Origin: Thermoflavimicrobium daqui
GTDB lineage: Bacteria; Bacillota; Bacilli; Thermoactinomycetales; Thermoactinomycetaceae
Assembly: GCF_003313465.1 (NCBI RefSeq)
Contig: NZ_KZ845667.1
Location: 265,762-329,761, forward strand
Reading direction: 5' to 3'
DNA length: 64,000 nt
Position numbers and translations under genes: made by a program. The notes under the pieces were generated by a model. That model did no database searches and had not been told where the DNA came from. It was given only the letters and a program-made list of their open reading frames with translations. Shown here piece after piece: positions 24,151-33,742 of this stretch (positions are counted from its first letter, which is position 1; each line of letters starts with the position of its first letter).

Positions 24151-25346
24151 AAAACACCTCTTCCATCCAACTTTGGTCGAATATCGTTATCAAAGATCGA
24201 AGTAGGAATAGCGATAGTACAACAAGCATTAGGAACATCCACAATTCCCGCGATTCGTCCCTCAACCGGGGCAGTCCCCAAGAGCATATAGGCTTGTTCT
24301 CCAGTATACCCTATCGTTTTTAGATATTCGATTGCATTTAGACAAGCACGTCGATAAGCAACATGTGCATCTAAATAGAGCTGCTCTCCTGTCATCTCAT
24401 CAACAGAAATTCCTTCAAAAACTAGATACTCAGAAAAGTGAGGTTCTACAGGTCCTGGTTGGAAAAAGGGATTATTCACAATACCATATTTGGCCATTCC
24501 ACCTTTAATTATGTCGACATGTAGATCTACCCAACCTGGCATCTCAATTCCACCACAGAAGGTAATTTCGCCATCACCTTGCGAGAAGTGGATATCTCCC
24601 AATGAAAGTTTAGCCCCCTCAATAAAGACAGGAAAATATATACGAGAGCCTTTAGATAAATTTTTGATATCACAGTTTCCACCGTTTTCACGAGGCGGAA
24701 CTGTCCGAGCCCCTTCTCTAGCTACACGCTCAAATTCCGCTCCTGTTAAACTACCTAAAACCGCACTGTCCGGAGTAGGGAGGTTAGCTAATGTTGGGAC
24801 ACGATGAGGATCTTTAGAGACAAGTGCTTGTTCACGTTTATTCCATTTATCAAGCATTTCGTGAGAAGGGGCAACACCAATTAGTCCTGGATGAATAATG
24901 CCAGGAAATTTTACCCCTGGTATATGACGGGAGGTCGTATAAATACCATAAAAATCCCAAATAGACTTTGCCGCTTCAGGATAATGCTCGGTTAAGAAAC
25001 CTCCTCCATTTTCCCGTGCAAAAATACCATTAAATCCCCATTCAGCTCCTGGAAGTGCTCCAATATCTAAAATATCAACAACGAGAAGGTCTCCAGGTTC
25101 TGCACCATTAATCCAGAACGGACCACTTAATACATGTACTCTATTCAAGTTTACATCTCTAATATCTGAAGGATCATCATTATTTTGGACTTGTCCATCA
25201 GTCCAATCTTTACACTCGACTCGAAACACATCTCTAGGATTGACAGAAGTTACAGCAGGAATATCTGGATGCCAGCGGTTATGTCCAGGAGTTTCTTGTT
25301 CGTCCATCGGCTTAGTTAAATCAACTTTAAATAATACATCTGGCAT
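24147..25346 (-). CDS. fmdA: Formamidase/acetamidase
   Basis: A 399-residue FmdA_AmdA family amidase that hydrolyses formamide (or acetamide) to ammonia and the acid. Typical stretches are PGHNRWHPDIPAV near 20, GAEPGDLLVVDILDIG near 82, FPGIIHPGLIGVAPSHEML near 145, HFSQGDGEITFCGGIE near 252 and the C-terminal SIFDNDIRP. Start at the ATG at 25346 with GGAG 9 nt upstream. It forms a two-gene operon with fmdB and probably serves nitrogen supply. Confidence 0.92.
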   Translation of the reverse strand: MPDVLFKVDLTKPMDEQETPGHNRWHPDIPAVTSVNPRDVFRVECKDWTDGQVQNNDDPSDIRDVNLNRVHVLSGPFWINGAEPGDLLVVDILDIGALPGAEWGFNGIFARENGGGFLTEHYPEAAKSIWDFYGIYTTSRHIPGVKFPGIIHPGLIGVAPSHEMLDKWNKREQALVSKDPHRVPTLANLPTPDSAVLGSLTGAEFERVAREGARTVPPRENGGNCDIKNLSKGSRIYFPVFIEGAKLSLGDIHFSQGDGEITFCGGIEMPGWVDLHVDIIKGGMAKYGIVNNPFFQPGPVEPHFSEYLVFEGISVDEMTGEQLYLDAHVAYRRACLNAIEYLKTIGYTGEQAYMLLGTAPVEGRIAGIVDVPNACCTIAIPTSIFDNDIRPKLDGRGVL

Positions 25347-25429
25347 AATTTCCACTCCATTTAATGTTCATTAAGTTAATATTACTATTATTACCAAGAA
25401 AAATTTATACTAACCAAATCAAATAATTA

Positions 25430-25500
25430 AAGAGGTTACCCTCTAAAAAAGCCGATCATCACTTTTCCACTCACTTCTCGAGCCTCATCCAGACCATAGA
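25430..25500. repeat. Dispersed intergenic repeat, partial copy E
   Basis: Keeps the left module (AGAGGTTACCCTCT, then CACTTTTCCACTCACTTCTC) but lacks a recognisable central ATCCTACACAAAAACG core. It lies between fmdA and the DUF421 gene, just before the latter's promoter region. Confidence 0.5.
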
Positions 25501-25665
25501 GCTTTTCTCGTAGAACGCATATAAATATCGGACTAATTCCTCCTTCTGTCCCCTTATTGGGTTATTTTTATTAATAAAAGGAAATAAATAACCAAAATTG
25601 AATGTATATATTTTTATCATTCCCTGTTCAAATCTATAATAAGATCTTTATGAAGGGAGAAAGTC

Positions 25666-26526
25666 ATGCCAGATTGGTTAGAGATTGCTATTAGAACTCT
25701 TGTAGCTGTCATTGCCCTTTTCATAGCTACAAAGATCTTAGGAAAAAGACAAGTTTCACAACTGTCCTTTTTTGAATATATTACCGGAATAACAATAGGA
25801 AACTTAATAGCCTATACTTCCCTAGAATTACAAACATCTTGGTATTTAGGAATTATATCTTTGATAGTTTGGGTTAGTATTGCTTTAGGAATTGAATTTT
25901 TACAGTTAAAAAGTAAAACAGCAAGAACCTTCATTGACGGAAAGACAACTGTATTAATTCAACAAGGAAAAATCTTAGAAGAAAACTTAAAAAAAGAACG
26001 TCTCACCACGGATGAGCTTTTAGAGCAGTTACGAAAGAAAAACGTTTTTCTCGTGTCAGATGTCGAGTTTGCTCTGATTGAACCGAGTGGAGATTTTAAC
26101 ATCCTATTAAAAAAAGAAAATCAACCACTAACACCGAAACACCTAGGAATCGAAGTAGGTCCTACACAAGATCCCCAAGCAGTCATTATGGATGGAAATA
26201 TATTAGATGAGCCGCTTTCCCATCTTGGATTGAACCGTCACTGGCTAAAGACGGAATTAGAAAAGTTAGGTGTCACACTGGAAAATGTTTTTCTTGGTCA
26301 AGTTGATTCATATGGACAGTTATATGTTGATCTATACAATGATCAGATCCAAGTTGCACAACCACAAGAAAAAGCTTTATTACTTGCTACATTAAAGAAA
26401 TGTGAAGCTGATCTCGAAATGTACAGTTTATCTACCAATAATCCAAACGCCAAGGCAATGTATGCTACTTGTTCGGAGCAACTACAAGATGTGATACGGG
26501 AAGTGAAACCTCTTTTAAACAGATGA
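25666..26526 (+). CDS. DUF421 membrane protein (YetF/YdfR type)
   Basis: A 286-residue protein with three N-terminal membrane helices (about 6-25, 33-52, 58-77) and a cytoplasmic remainder. The opening RTLVAVIALFIATKILGKRQ, then SFFEYITGITIGN, is diagnostic for the DUF421/YetF family. Two beta-rich halves follow (about 85-215) and a helical end that resembles the DUF3290-type tail. Relatives are linked to spore or stress functions in Bacillus, but no activity is established. GAAGGGAG ribosome site before the ATG. It stands alone. Confidence 0.85.
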   Translation: MPDWLEIAIRTLVAVIALFIATKILGKRQVSQLSFFEYITGITIGNLIAYTSLELQTSWYLGIISLIVWVSIALGIEFLQLKSKTARTFIDGKTTVLIQQGKILEENLKKERLTTDELLEQLRKKNVFLVSDVEFALIEPSGDFNILLKKENQPLTPKHLGIEVGPTQDPQAVIMDGNILDEPLSHLGLNRHWLKTELEKLGVTLENVFLGQVDSYGQLYVDLYNDQIQVAQPQEKALLLATLKKCEADLEMYSLSTNNPNAKAMYATCSEQLQDVIREVKPLLNR

Positions 26527-26594
26527 GAGACAACAGATGGTTTTATCCCTGCCAAGTAAACACAAAAAAAGAAAGGGATTATTTATTTTGGTTA

Positions 26595-26704
26595 AGCAAC
26601 CTTAGACGTGAACTACATCGCCATTGAAATGGCGAGCTTCTCGTTTCATTGAACCGACCCATGTCGTGTTCTCCACGAAGGCATGAACCATGCCTATGGT
26701 CATT
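26595..26704 (-). mobile_element. Right end / likely omega-RNA scaffold of the broken IS605-type element
   Basis: Directly after the tnpB stop the minus strand reads CATGCCTTCGTGGAGAACAC, then GACATGGGTCGG, then a hairpin CGCCATTTCAATGGCG, then ATGTAGTTCACG. This order, a hairpin followed by TAGTTCA close to the element border, is that of IS605/IS200-type right ends, where the transcript also forms the TnpB guide RNA. The exact border and guide are not determined. Confidence 0.55.
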
Positions 26705-27275
26705 TTAGGATATTGCCTTTTTGAGAATATTTCTTGCGGCATTAATATCACGATCTTCTACATAGACATAAGAGCATTTGTGAATTCTGTCTTTCCATGT
26801 CTTTTTTCACAATCTGACCACATTCTGAGCAAGTTTGTGACGTGTTGTATGGATCAACTTGTATCACTTGCTTACCAGCACTTTCAGCCTTGTAAGTAGT
26901 GAACTGAACAAGTTGATTCCATCCAGCATCAACAATACTTTTCGCTAGGTTGTGGATAGGCAAAACTATTATAGAGATTCTTTCCTTTGAAGCGAGGATA
27001 ACCAGCCTTTTCACCCTTTTTTAACCGACGAAAAAATGCTTTGAATGCTTTGTCTAATCGCTCGCAAACATTTTGCAGTACTTGTGAGTGTACTGCTTGA
27101 ACTCTGGAAGTTCTTTTTTAACTCTTGGCAGCTCTTTTTTCTGAGTATAAAAAGTCAAAGAAATATTCCTCTTTTTATAAGCAAGTTTTCTCTGTTCAAA
27201 CATCGAATTACACAACCAACGACATAAGTCTATGGTTTGTTCAGTCGTTTCCATTTGCTCTCTAGTTGAATACAC
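26705..27275 (-). pseudogene. tnpB: Broken tnpB (IS200/IS605 family)
   Basis: Remains of an RNA-guided nuclease gene. The N-terminal part reads TTEQTIDLCRWLCNSMFEQR (from about 27244) and the C-terminal part holds AGWNQLVQFTTYKAESAGKQ, then QTCSECGQIVKKDMERQN of the zinc ribbon, then a frame change and VEDRDINAARNILKKAIS with a TAA at 26705-26707. The central catalytic region is missing: about 190 codons remain against about 370-400 in whole TnpB. No tnpA is present. Clearly non-functional. Confidence 0.85.
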
Positions 27276-27423
27276 GATATATTCTTAATAAAACATTTAC
27301 ATATATTTAATATTATCAATTAAATATTTACAAAATAAATTCTTGATACCAGTTGAAAATTTGTACATCAAACCTTTATAATATTGTTTGAATAAATTTT
27401 ATAAAGTAAATGAGGGATATTAA

Positions 27424-27990
27424 TTGGCTATACCCGATTCACCTGACCCGAGAAGTGTACAGCTAAATTATAATTGGATGCTTTTAAACGATTTACTTAT
27501 TTCAAATACAAGATCTTTCATCTTTTCATCCTCAGAAAAAACACTCCCTTGGAGAAATCTCCTTCTTCGATCTATCCACAAAAAAGTATCAACCGTTTTC
27601 TATTATCCTAAAAATGGAATGTTTGTTATGCCCATTTTTCAGACACCTCACTATCCTTTTTTTCATTTTCTTTTAAATAAACCCTTACTTAATCAATCCA
27701 TTCATTTTTTACTTATCACAAAGCTAAAAGTATTTTTAAAAGTTCTATTCATTAAGATGAAGCGATGAAAACTATTTTTTAAAAAGGTGTTCAAGCCTAT
27801 TAATAAGTTTATTGGAAAAGAATTGAATAATATACATTTTTCGGTTGGATTATTAGATCAATCTCAGACTTAAAACCAATCGATTTTAGCATGAAAAGCC
27901 GAAAAGAATGGGTTCAAAAAGGAAAAGCATTTCTTTCGAAGGCAATCTTATCTATATTTTTATTATCGATTTTCTGGAAAAAATGATATA
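27424..27990 (+). pseudogene. Decaying open frame of unknown family
   Basis: A TTG at 27424 with GAGGG upstream opens 114 codons starting MAIPDSPDPRSVQLNYNW and ending at TGA 27766-27768. In the same frame 34 more sensible codons follow, with FKKVFKPINKFIGKELNN and FSVGLLDQSQT, then a stop. In another frame PIDFSMKSRKEWVQKGKAFL and SIFLLSIFWKK end at 27987-27989. This suggests one gene of about 185 codons damaged by a nonsense codon and a frameshift. I do not recognise it. It precedes the kinase-like gene and may once have been co-transcribed. Confidence 0.4.
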
Positions 27991-28012
27991 TATGTAAATA
28001 TCTATTATAAAG

Positions 28013-28735
28013 ATGCAGGTGAAAAATGTGAATGACCTTATAGACGAGATCGACTTATTACAAAATCAGATACAGCAAGTGGAATTGACTATTCTACCTG
28101 GAAATCAACTGATTCATGTAAATCATATCCCGACCGAATTAGCTTTTGTCGGGAGAGGAACTGATGCGGTTGTTGTAAGGCATCCTAACTTTCCGCATTA
28201 TGTATTTAAAATATTCCCTCAACCATATCTAAATAAATTAGAAAATGAATATATAGCTTATCAAAAATTAGGGGATTCTCGATTTTTTTCACGTTGTTAT
28301 TATAAAGGGGAAAACTACTTAGTCTTAAGATACGAATCAGGTCCAACACTTTATGATTGCTTACTTCAAGGTATAATTATCCCTAAAAAAATAATTGAAG
28401 ATGTAGAAAAAGCCCGAATTTATGCTCGAAATATAGGATTATACCCCCAAGATATCCACCTTAAAAATATCCTATTACAGAACGAGCAAGCTAAAATTAT
28501 CGACGTCTCTGAGTATATTCATCCCAATGGAGACCAAAGATGGGAGCATTTATACCAAGGATATCACCAATTTTATCCACTCATTAAAGGAAAGAAAATT
28601 CCTGTATGGGTAATGGAACGGGTCAAAAAAACTTATCTAAACCAAGCAGATGGAAATTTTTCCGTTATAGAGTTTGGAAAAAATCTTTTGCGAATGCTAA
28701 CAATAAATCCATCGTATCCAAATGATGATAAATAA
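28013..28735 (+). CDS. Protein-kinase-like protein (YrzF type)
   Basis: A 240-residue kinase-fold protein. GRGTDAVVVRHP near 47 is a glycine-rich-loop equivalent, YVFKIFP near 64 holds the ATP-binding Lys, YLVLRYESGPTL near 103 is the hinge, and YPQDIHLKNILLQ near 144-156 is the catalytic loop with Asp and Asn. The metal-binding segment is AKIIDVSEY near 162, where the usual DFG is DVS. The layout is that of small kinases such as B. subtilis YrzF. Whether it phosphorylates protein or a small molecule is open. The start could also be the GTG five codons later, which has AGGTG ahead of it. Confidence 0.72.
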   Translation: MQVKNVNDLIDEIDLLQNQIQQVELTILPGNQLIHVNHIPTELAFVGRGTDAVVVRHPNFPHYVFKIFPQPYLNKLENEYIAYQKLGDSRFFSRCYYKGENYLVLRYESGPTLYDCLLQGIIIPKKIIEDVEKARIYARNIGLYPQDIHLKNILLQNEQAKIIDVSEYIHPNGDQRWEHLYQGYHQFYPLIKGKKIPVWVMERVKKTYLNQADGNFSVIEFGKNLLRMLTINPSYPNDDK

Positions 28736-28966
28736 ATAGACTCAATAAAGGAGGATAACTGCTACAAAACATAGAGTAATTGAAATATATAAAGCCAAGT
28801 CTATAGTTTATAAATAATAATCACTTATCAAAAATTATAGATAGGTACCATATGGATTCCTATAGAGTCGGATAGCTCGGTATCAGTAAACCAGTTTTAA
28901 GATAGGTACAGTAAAAAATTCTAGACATGGTTATTATATAGACTATGTATTTAGTAGCAGACTTAA

Positions 28967-29929
28967 ATGGAATCAATCTGGGACTTGATAAAAAAAGGGA
29001 ATATCTCATCACTAACTGCAGCATTGGGAAATGTGGTTCTTGCTCTTATCAAGGGAATCGCAGCAACGATCAGTGGAAGTGGAGCTATGTTTGCATCAGC
29101 TATGCATTCAGTAGCTGATGCGGTGAACCAAGGATTTGTCTTTGCAGGAAGTGTTTTGGCTGAGAAAAAGCCAACACGTCGATTTCCTACTGGGTTTGGA
29201 CGGGTGATAAATATTTTTTGTATGGTGGCAGTTATTGTTGTTAGCATGATGGCTTATGAAACGATTCGAGAAGGAATTCATTTGATCCGTCACCCGGTCG
29301 TATCCAAAAGTTTTGCTTTAAATGCAACTATATTATTGATCGCTATCTTCATAGATGGTTATGTTTTGCTAAAAGCGATGAAAGAAATTACAAAGGAGGC
29401 ACGGGTTCAGGCAAAAGGCTTTCAAATCTTCACTGCTAGCTTTCTTCATGTAGGACGAGCAGCTCCCCCTACTCGGTTAGTTTTTTATGAGGATATTGTA
29501 GCTACTTTAGGTGCACTGTTTGCTTTGATTGCTGTTGTTTTATCACAGTATACACCTTTTAAGCAAGCAGATGGAATCGCCAGTATTCTCATTGGTCTAT
29601 TAATGGTCGGTGTAGCCTTTAAAGTGGGATACGATAATATGGTTGGACTAATTGGTGTTGCTGCTCCAAAAGAAGTAGAAGACAAAGTAGCACGGATCAT
29701 TCTTTCCAATTCAAATGTTACGGATATTAATCGAATGAGAATATTACAAGAAGGACGTTTTTACCATGTAGAAGGCTATATTGAATTACGCCCAGGTTTG
29801 ATACTGGCAGATGCCGATGATATCAAGTTTCAAATTCGGGATCAATTACTATCAGAGCCAGATATCTCAGATGTGATATTAGCCATTATTGAAGATAACG
29901 GAATAAAAGATTGGCCACCAGAAAAATAA
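28967..29929 (+). CDS. Cation diffusion facilitator (CDF) transporter
   Basis: A 320-residue CDF family protein with six predicted helices and a C-terminal cytoplasmic domain. The second-helix metal site region is SAMHSVADAVNQG near 44 (HxxxD type) and helix 5 holds YEDIVATLGALFALIAVVLS with an Asp. The C-terminal part VTDINRMRILQEGRFYHVEG is the ferredoxin-like CDF domain. The family exports Zn2+, Fe2+, Mn2+ or similar in exchange for protons. The ATG lacks an obvious ribosome site. Transcribed alone. Confidence 0.87.
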   Translation: MESIWDLIKKGNISSLTAALGNVVLALIKGIAATISGSGAMFASAMHSVADAVNQGFVFAGSVLAEKKPTRRFPTGFGRVINIFCMVAVIVVSMMAYETIREGIHLIRHPVVSKSFALNATILLIAIFIDGYVLLKAMKEITKEARVQAKGFQIFTASFLHVGRAAPPTRLVFYEDIVATLGALFALIAVVLSQYTPFKQADGIASILIGLLMVGVAFKVGYDNMVGLIGVAAPKEVEDKVARIILSNSNVTDINRMRILQEGRFYHVEGYIELRPGLILADADDIKFQIRDQLLSEPDISDVILAIIEDNGIKDWPPEK

Positions 29930-29986
29930 GGTAATATCTACAAATCATTAGCAAAATGATATTGAGTTCTTACCAATATATAAAAA

Positions 29987-30011
29987 ACCTCTAGCATTCA
30001 CGCTAGAGGTT
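29987..30011. terminator. Bidirectional terminator between CDF gene and dsdA
   Basis: A perfect 10-bp stem (29987-29996 with 30002-30011, AACCTCTAGC) with a 5-nt loop between converging genes. On the minus strand it is followed by TTTTTA, which suits dsdA. Confidence 0.8.
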
Positions 30012-30028
30012 CCCATTCATCATATCTT

Positions 30029-31384
30029 CTATTTTAGATCATTCTTAGCTAACCACAATCCTTTTTCGTAATACTCGTTCATAATGTTCCGCGGAACCAA
30101 TTTTCCTCCTGTTGCCCAAACAACATGAGTCGCTCGCTCCCATTTATCTTTTAATTGATGTTTGGTTAGATACTCTTGTCCAGTCTCTGTTGTAGCTAAT
30201 TGTATGGCCCCAACCATTCCTGCTAAAGCTGATGGTTCTAAAGAAATTTGTTCATGTTCGATTAAAGCGCTTAATAATACAAATAACCTATCGTCTTCGA
30301 TTGTATATATTCCACTTAACAATCCTTCCATCACTTTACCAACAAAGCGCGAAGGTCTTCCAACTGCTAGTCCATCTGCTTCTGTTCGATTATCAATTCC
30401 AAAATCTTGAACAGCGATTTGATCATGTAAACCAGTTAAAAGCCCTAATAACATACATGGTGAATGAGTAGGTTCAGCAAAAAAACAATGGACATGATCT
30501 TGATAGATTTGCTTTAATCCAAAGGCAATACCGCCAGGGGCACCTCCTACACCACAAGGAAGGTATACAAATAAAGGATGGTTTTGGTCCACCTTTACTC
30601 TTAGTTCTTCAAGCTGCTTTTTTAAACGAGCAGCTGCTACTGCATAACCCAAAAATAGATCCAGTGAATTTTCATCATCGATAAAGTAACAGTTTGGATC
30701 AGCTAGTGCCTGTTTTCTTCCTTCTTCAACTGCTTTACTATAATCAGAAGTGTATTCAATAACATGAACACCCTTACTACGTAGTAGCTCTTTTTTCCAT
30801 TCTTTTGCATCAGCAGACATATGAATGGTTACTTGAAAGCCGATTTTTGCGCTGACCATTCCTATACTTAGGCCTAAATTACCAGTTGATCCCACTGCGA
30901 TCGAGTATTGATTAAAAAAATTACGGAACTCTTGACTATCCAATACTTCATAGTCGTGTTGTGTCGTGATTAACCCATGAGTTATGGCTAAATCTTCAGC
31001 ATATTTTAGCACCTCATAAATGCCACCTCGTGCTTTAATTGATCCAGCGATCGGTAGATGGCTATCACATTTTAAAAGAAATGATCCAGGGATGTTTTGC
31101 TTATATGTTTGTTCTAGATATTTTTTCATCCGTGGTATCGGAACAAGTGGCGATTCAATAATTCCATTCATCTCTTTTGTTTCAGGAAAAGCTTTCATTA
31201 AATAGGGAGCAAATCGCTTCCATCTTTCTGAGGCATCTGTAATCTCCTGTTCTCCAACCGGAAGTTGGTCTGTACGGAACTGTCCAAATTTCGAATTCAT
31301 CCAAAATACTTCTTCCGTTTCGATCAATGATGATAACAAAGGAAAGTCAGTTATCCATTCTTCCACTGTTTTTCCTTGAATCAT
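30029..31384 (-). CDS. dsdA: D-serine dehydratase (D-serine ammonia-lyase)
   Basis: A 451-residue PLP enzyme that converts D-serine to pyruvate and ammonia. The PLP lysine is in [15 protein letters not shown] near 110-124, the phosphate-binding glycine loop is [12 protein letters not shown] near 165-176, and the second glycine segment [13 protein letters not shown] near 275-290. The length and the N-terminal [15 protein letters not shown] fit the DsdA type, not the eukaryotic-like DSD. It protects against D-serine and allows its use as carbon and nitrogen source. No DsdC or DsdX gene is adjacent. Transcribed alone. Confidence 0.93.
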   Translation of the reverse strand: MIQGKTVEEWITDFPLLSSLIETEEVFWMNSKFGQFRTDQLPVGEQEITDASERWKRFAPYLMKAFPETKEMNGIIESPLVPIPRMKKYLEQTYKQNIPGSFLLKCDSHLPIAGSIKARGGIYEVLKYAEDLAITHGLITTQHDYEVLDSQEFRNFFNQYSIAVGSTGNLGLSIGMVSAKIGFQVTIHMSADAKEWKKELLRSKGVHVIEYTSDYSKAVEEGRKQALADPNCYFIDDENSLDLFLGYAVAAARLKKQLEELRVKVDQNHPLFVYLPCGVGGAPGGIAFGLKQIYQDHVHCFFAEPTHSPCMLLGLLTGLHDQIAVQDFGIDNRTEADGLAVGRPSRFVGKVMEGLLSGIYTIEDDRLFVLLSALIEHEQISLEPSALAGMVGAIQLATTETGQEYLTKHQLKDKWERATHVVWATGGKLVPRNIMNEYYEKGLWLAKNDLK

Positions 31385-31517
31385 TTTTCTTCTCCCTCCT
31401 TTTCCTTCCTAATTAATTATATAGCCTAAGTCTTAATTTGTATGGATAGAGAATAGCGAATCTACGAAAAAACTTAGATTCACTACAAAGTTTACAATTA
31501 GGTAACAACCTAGAAGT

Positions 31518-31733
31518 TTGTCTCGGTTCGCTTTCCTACTCTTCGGAATAGCCGTAGCAATCATGCTTTTGCTTTGGGGTCTTTCCCACAGAGATTTCCA
31601 TCATGGATACAATTCTGTGATGGATCATCCCATATATAATATTCCAAGGATTCCTAAATCCATTTTCATTCTACGTTTTCCAAAGAAAAGAGCCGAATCA
31701 ATTTACTTATTTAATAAAATTATGTTAGTATGA
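31518..31733 (+). CDS. Possible small membrane protein
   Basis: A TTG-started frame of 71 codons, with a hydrophobic helix AFLLFGIAVAIMLLLWGL (about residues 4-22) followed by HRDFHHGYNSVMDHP. The first 40 codons look like protein, with a single membrane span and a His-rich outside part; the rest, rich in Ile, Lys and Phe, may be noise. The ribosome site is poor. Keep as tentative. Confidence 0.3.
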   Translation: MSRFAFLLFGIAVAIMLLLWGLSHRDFHHGYNSVMDHPIYNIPRIPKSIFILRFPKKRAESIYLFNKIMLV

Positions 31734-31791
31734 AATAACTTCGACAAAACTATTTTCTTTGTGTCCTCATATTGAAAGGAATGGATCATCC

Positions 31792-32610
31792 GTGCCTAGC
31801 TTAAATTATCTTTTTTTAGCCTCTGATTTAGATGGAACTTTATTGTTTAATAATCAAGTCTCAGATATTAACCGAAAAAGTATTGAAAAATTTCAAAGCC
31901 TAGGAGGATCTTTTACGATTGCTTCTGGTAGAAACTATAATGAAGCGAAACATATTATAGAACAGCTGAATATATCCTTACCCGTCATTCTGTGTAATGG
32001 AGCTGTTCTTTACGATCCAAAACTAGATGAGATTATTCCAATAAAAACACTAGATGTTAAACTCGCTATCGATATAGCTTGTGAATTAGATGTTGATTTT
32101 GTAGAGAGCGATGTTTTTGTATTTACAATCGATCAGATTTATGCTACAAAGGTGAGTCCTTATACGTTAAACATAACTAATACCAATGATTTTCGTATCC
32201 AAGTCATTTCATCATTCCGAGAGATCCCCCAGCAGCAAATTATCAAAATCGTTACTATTACAAAACCTGAAAATATGTCTTCAGTGATTAACCATATCGA
32301 GCAAAAAAAATGGCCTACTGACTATGTTCAAACAGGAGATGACTTTTTTGAAATCGTTCCGCAAGGTGCTTCAAAAGGAAAAGCGATCTCTCATGTTCTA
32401 AGAGAGCTTCAAATCCCCAATGAAAAAGCGGCTGCTATTGGCGATCACTGTAATGATCTTTCGATGGCTGAACATGTTGGATTATTTGCCGCGGTAAGCA
32501 ATTCCCATCCAAGCACATTAGAAAAAGCAAATCTTATCGTTCCTTCCAATATGCACGATGGTGTAGCTCATTTGATCACCAATCATCTCATTCATCCCTC
32601 TCAGGTTTAA
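31792..32610 (+). CDS. HAD-superfamily phosphatase, Cof type
   Basis: A 272-residue sugar-phosphate-type phosphatase of the HAD IIB (Cof/YwpJ) group. Motif I is ASDLDGTLL near 9-17 with the nucleophile Asp, motif II is the Ser of TIASGRNYNEA near 40, motif III the Lys of QGASKGKAISH near 195 and motif IV GDHCNDLSM near 216. The cap region between motifs II and III is of C2 type. Start at the GTG at 31792, behind GAAAGGA; the frame is open a little further upstream. Substrate unknown, likely a phosphorylated sugar or cofactor. Confidence 0.88.
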   Translation: MPSLNYLFLASDLDGTLLFNNQVSDINRKSIEKFQSLGGSFTIASGRNYNEAKHIIEQLNISLPVILCNGAVLYDPKLDEIIPIKTLDVKLAIDIACELDVDFVESDVFVFTIDQIYATKVSPYTLNITNTNDFRIQVISSFREIPQQQIIKIVTITKPENMSSVINHIEQKKWPTDYVQTGDDFFEIVPQGASKGKAISHVLRELQIPNEKAAAIGDHCNDLSMAEHVGLFAAVSNSHPSTLEKANLIVPSNMHDGVAHLITNHLIHPSQV

Positions 32611-32733
32611 ACCCATCCCTCCTGTGCTTATGTACCACCCTAAGTATAGGGGGGTTTTTCTAGCATCCATTCCGCAGTAAGCCTATAATATTAATATGAT
32701 TTAATAATAAAATTGGGAACGGGGAGGTAACCG

Positions 32734-33546
32734 ATGAGTAGAAAGAAGCTAGCTGATAAACGCATCGTTTTAACAGGTACACGAAAATTAGAAGAGATGA
32801 GTAAATTAGTCGAAAAACAGGGAGGAATTCCTCTTATTCGTTCTTTAAGTACCACTATTTTTTATGACGATATAGACATTAAAACACAATTATTTCGAAC
32901 CATTCATGAAAATATCGACTGGTTTATCTTTACTACTGGAGTTGGGATCAATCAACTCTATCAAACAGCCCAACAAATGGGACTTAAGAACGAGTGGATC
33001 CAAAAGTTAAAAGAGGCCAAAGTAGCTGGCCGAGGTTATAAAGTAGCCCATGCATTAAAAAAATTAGGTGTAGAACTTACCGTTCGTGACGAAGATGGAA
33101 CTACTAATGGCTTAATTCGCCCACTTGAATCTTATCCTCTACAAGGTCAAAAAATTGCTCTACAATTATATGGAGAATCATCTTTATCATTAGTAGAGTT
33201 TCTACAGCAGAAAGAGGCTAATCTGTTTGAGATTCTTCCCTACCAACAAATACCACCGAATGAAGAAATATTAGAAACTCTATTACAGGAGATTTTAAAT
33301 CAAGAGATTGATGCGGTTACCTTTACTAGCGGTACTCCAGTGCAATTTCTCTTCAAGTACGCTAGAGAAAAGGGACTATCATCCGAATTACAAAAAGCTA
33401 TTTCGTCACATGTAGTAATTGCAGCAGTTGGTAAATATACCGCAGATTGTCTTCGTAAAGAAGGAGTTGAACAAATAGTTACTCCAGAAGAAGAAAAAAT
33501 GGGAAGTATGATTGTAGCATTAGCTAATCACTTATCAAGTAGATGA
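32734..33546 (+). CDS. Uroporphyrinogen-III synthase-like protein (HemD family)
   Basis: A 270-residue protein of the HemD fold, two alternating domains: domain 1 begins RIVLTGTRKLEEMSKLVEKQ, with WFIFTTGVGINQL near 68; domain 2 starts around GQKIALQLYG near 140, with DAVTFTSGTPVQFLFKY near 190 and HVVIAAVGKYTADCLRKEG near 225. HemD cyclises hydroxymethylbilane. No other heme gene is near, so this may be a stand-alone paralog with another role. GGGGAGG ribosome site. Its stop codon lies inside the base of the terminator stem. Confidence 0.8.
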   Translation: MSRKKLADKRIVLTGTRKLEEMSKLVEKQGGIPLIRSLSTTIFYDDIDIKTQLFRTIHENIDWFIFTTGVGINQLYQTAQQMGLKNEWIQKLKEAKVAGRGYKVAHALKKLGVELTVRDEDGTTNGLIRPLESYPLQGQKIALQLYGESSLSLVEFLQQKEANLFEILPYQQIPPNEEILETLLQEILNQEIDAVTFTSGTPVQFLFKYAREKGLSSELQKAISSHVVIAAVGKYTADCLRKEGVEQIVTPEEEKMGSMIVALANHLSSR

Positions 33547-33593
33547 TACAAGAAATAGTCCATTTATGTTAATGGACTATTTCTTGTATCATC
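33542..33593. terminator. Long perfect hairpin (23-bp stem), bidirectional terminator
   Basis: Bases 33542-33564 pair without mismatch with 33571-33593 across a 6-nt loop. The stem includes the TGA of the HemD-like gene and ends 10 bp before the stop of the small minus-strand frame at 33603. It is unusually long for an ordinary terminator but fits a shared stop for converging transcripts. Confidence 0.7.
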
Positions 33594-33602
33594 AAGATTG
33601 AT

Positions 33603-33740
33603 CTACTTTTTGGATAAGGAGACCTTTAATGTTTGAATTTTCCCTTCTCTATTTAATATGGCTGTATCACCCCCATTTAATGAGAAGAGATTTCCATCTG
33701 CTCTACGACCAATTGACAACCCATTCAGTATGTAATTCAT
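33603..33740 (-). CDS. Small protein of unknown function (45 residues)
   Basis: An ATG at 33740 opens 45 codons: MNYILNGLSIGRRADGNLFS, then LNGGDTAILNREGKIQTL and a KVSLSKK end. The pattern GRRADGNLFSLNGGDTA is strand-turn-strand-like. It follows the stop of the 40-codon frame by 2 bp, without a clear ribosome site of its own, so it would depend on translational coupling. No match that I recognise. The pair could also be the two halves of one gene split by a frameshift. Confidence 0.4.
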   Translation of the reverse strand: MNYILNGLSIGRRADGNLFSLNGGDTAILNREGKIQTLKVSLSKK

Positions 33741-33742
33741 TG

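Noticed and set aside
24490..24807. 105-codon plus-strand frame opposite fmdA
   Set aside because: Antisense shadow; the minus strand encodes a well-conserved formamidase.
26748..27014. Treating the TnpB C-terminal frame as a separate small gene
   Set aside because: It continues in another frame as VEDRDINAARNILKKAIS and is plainly part of a broken tnpB.
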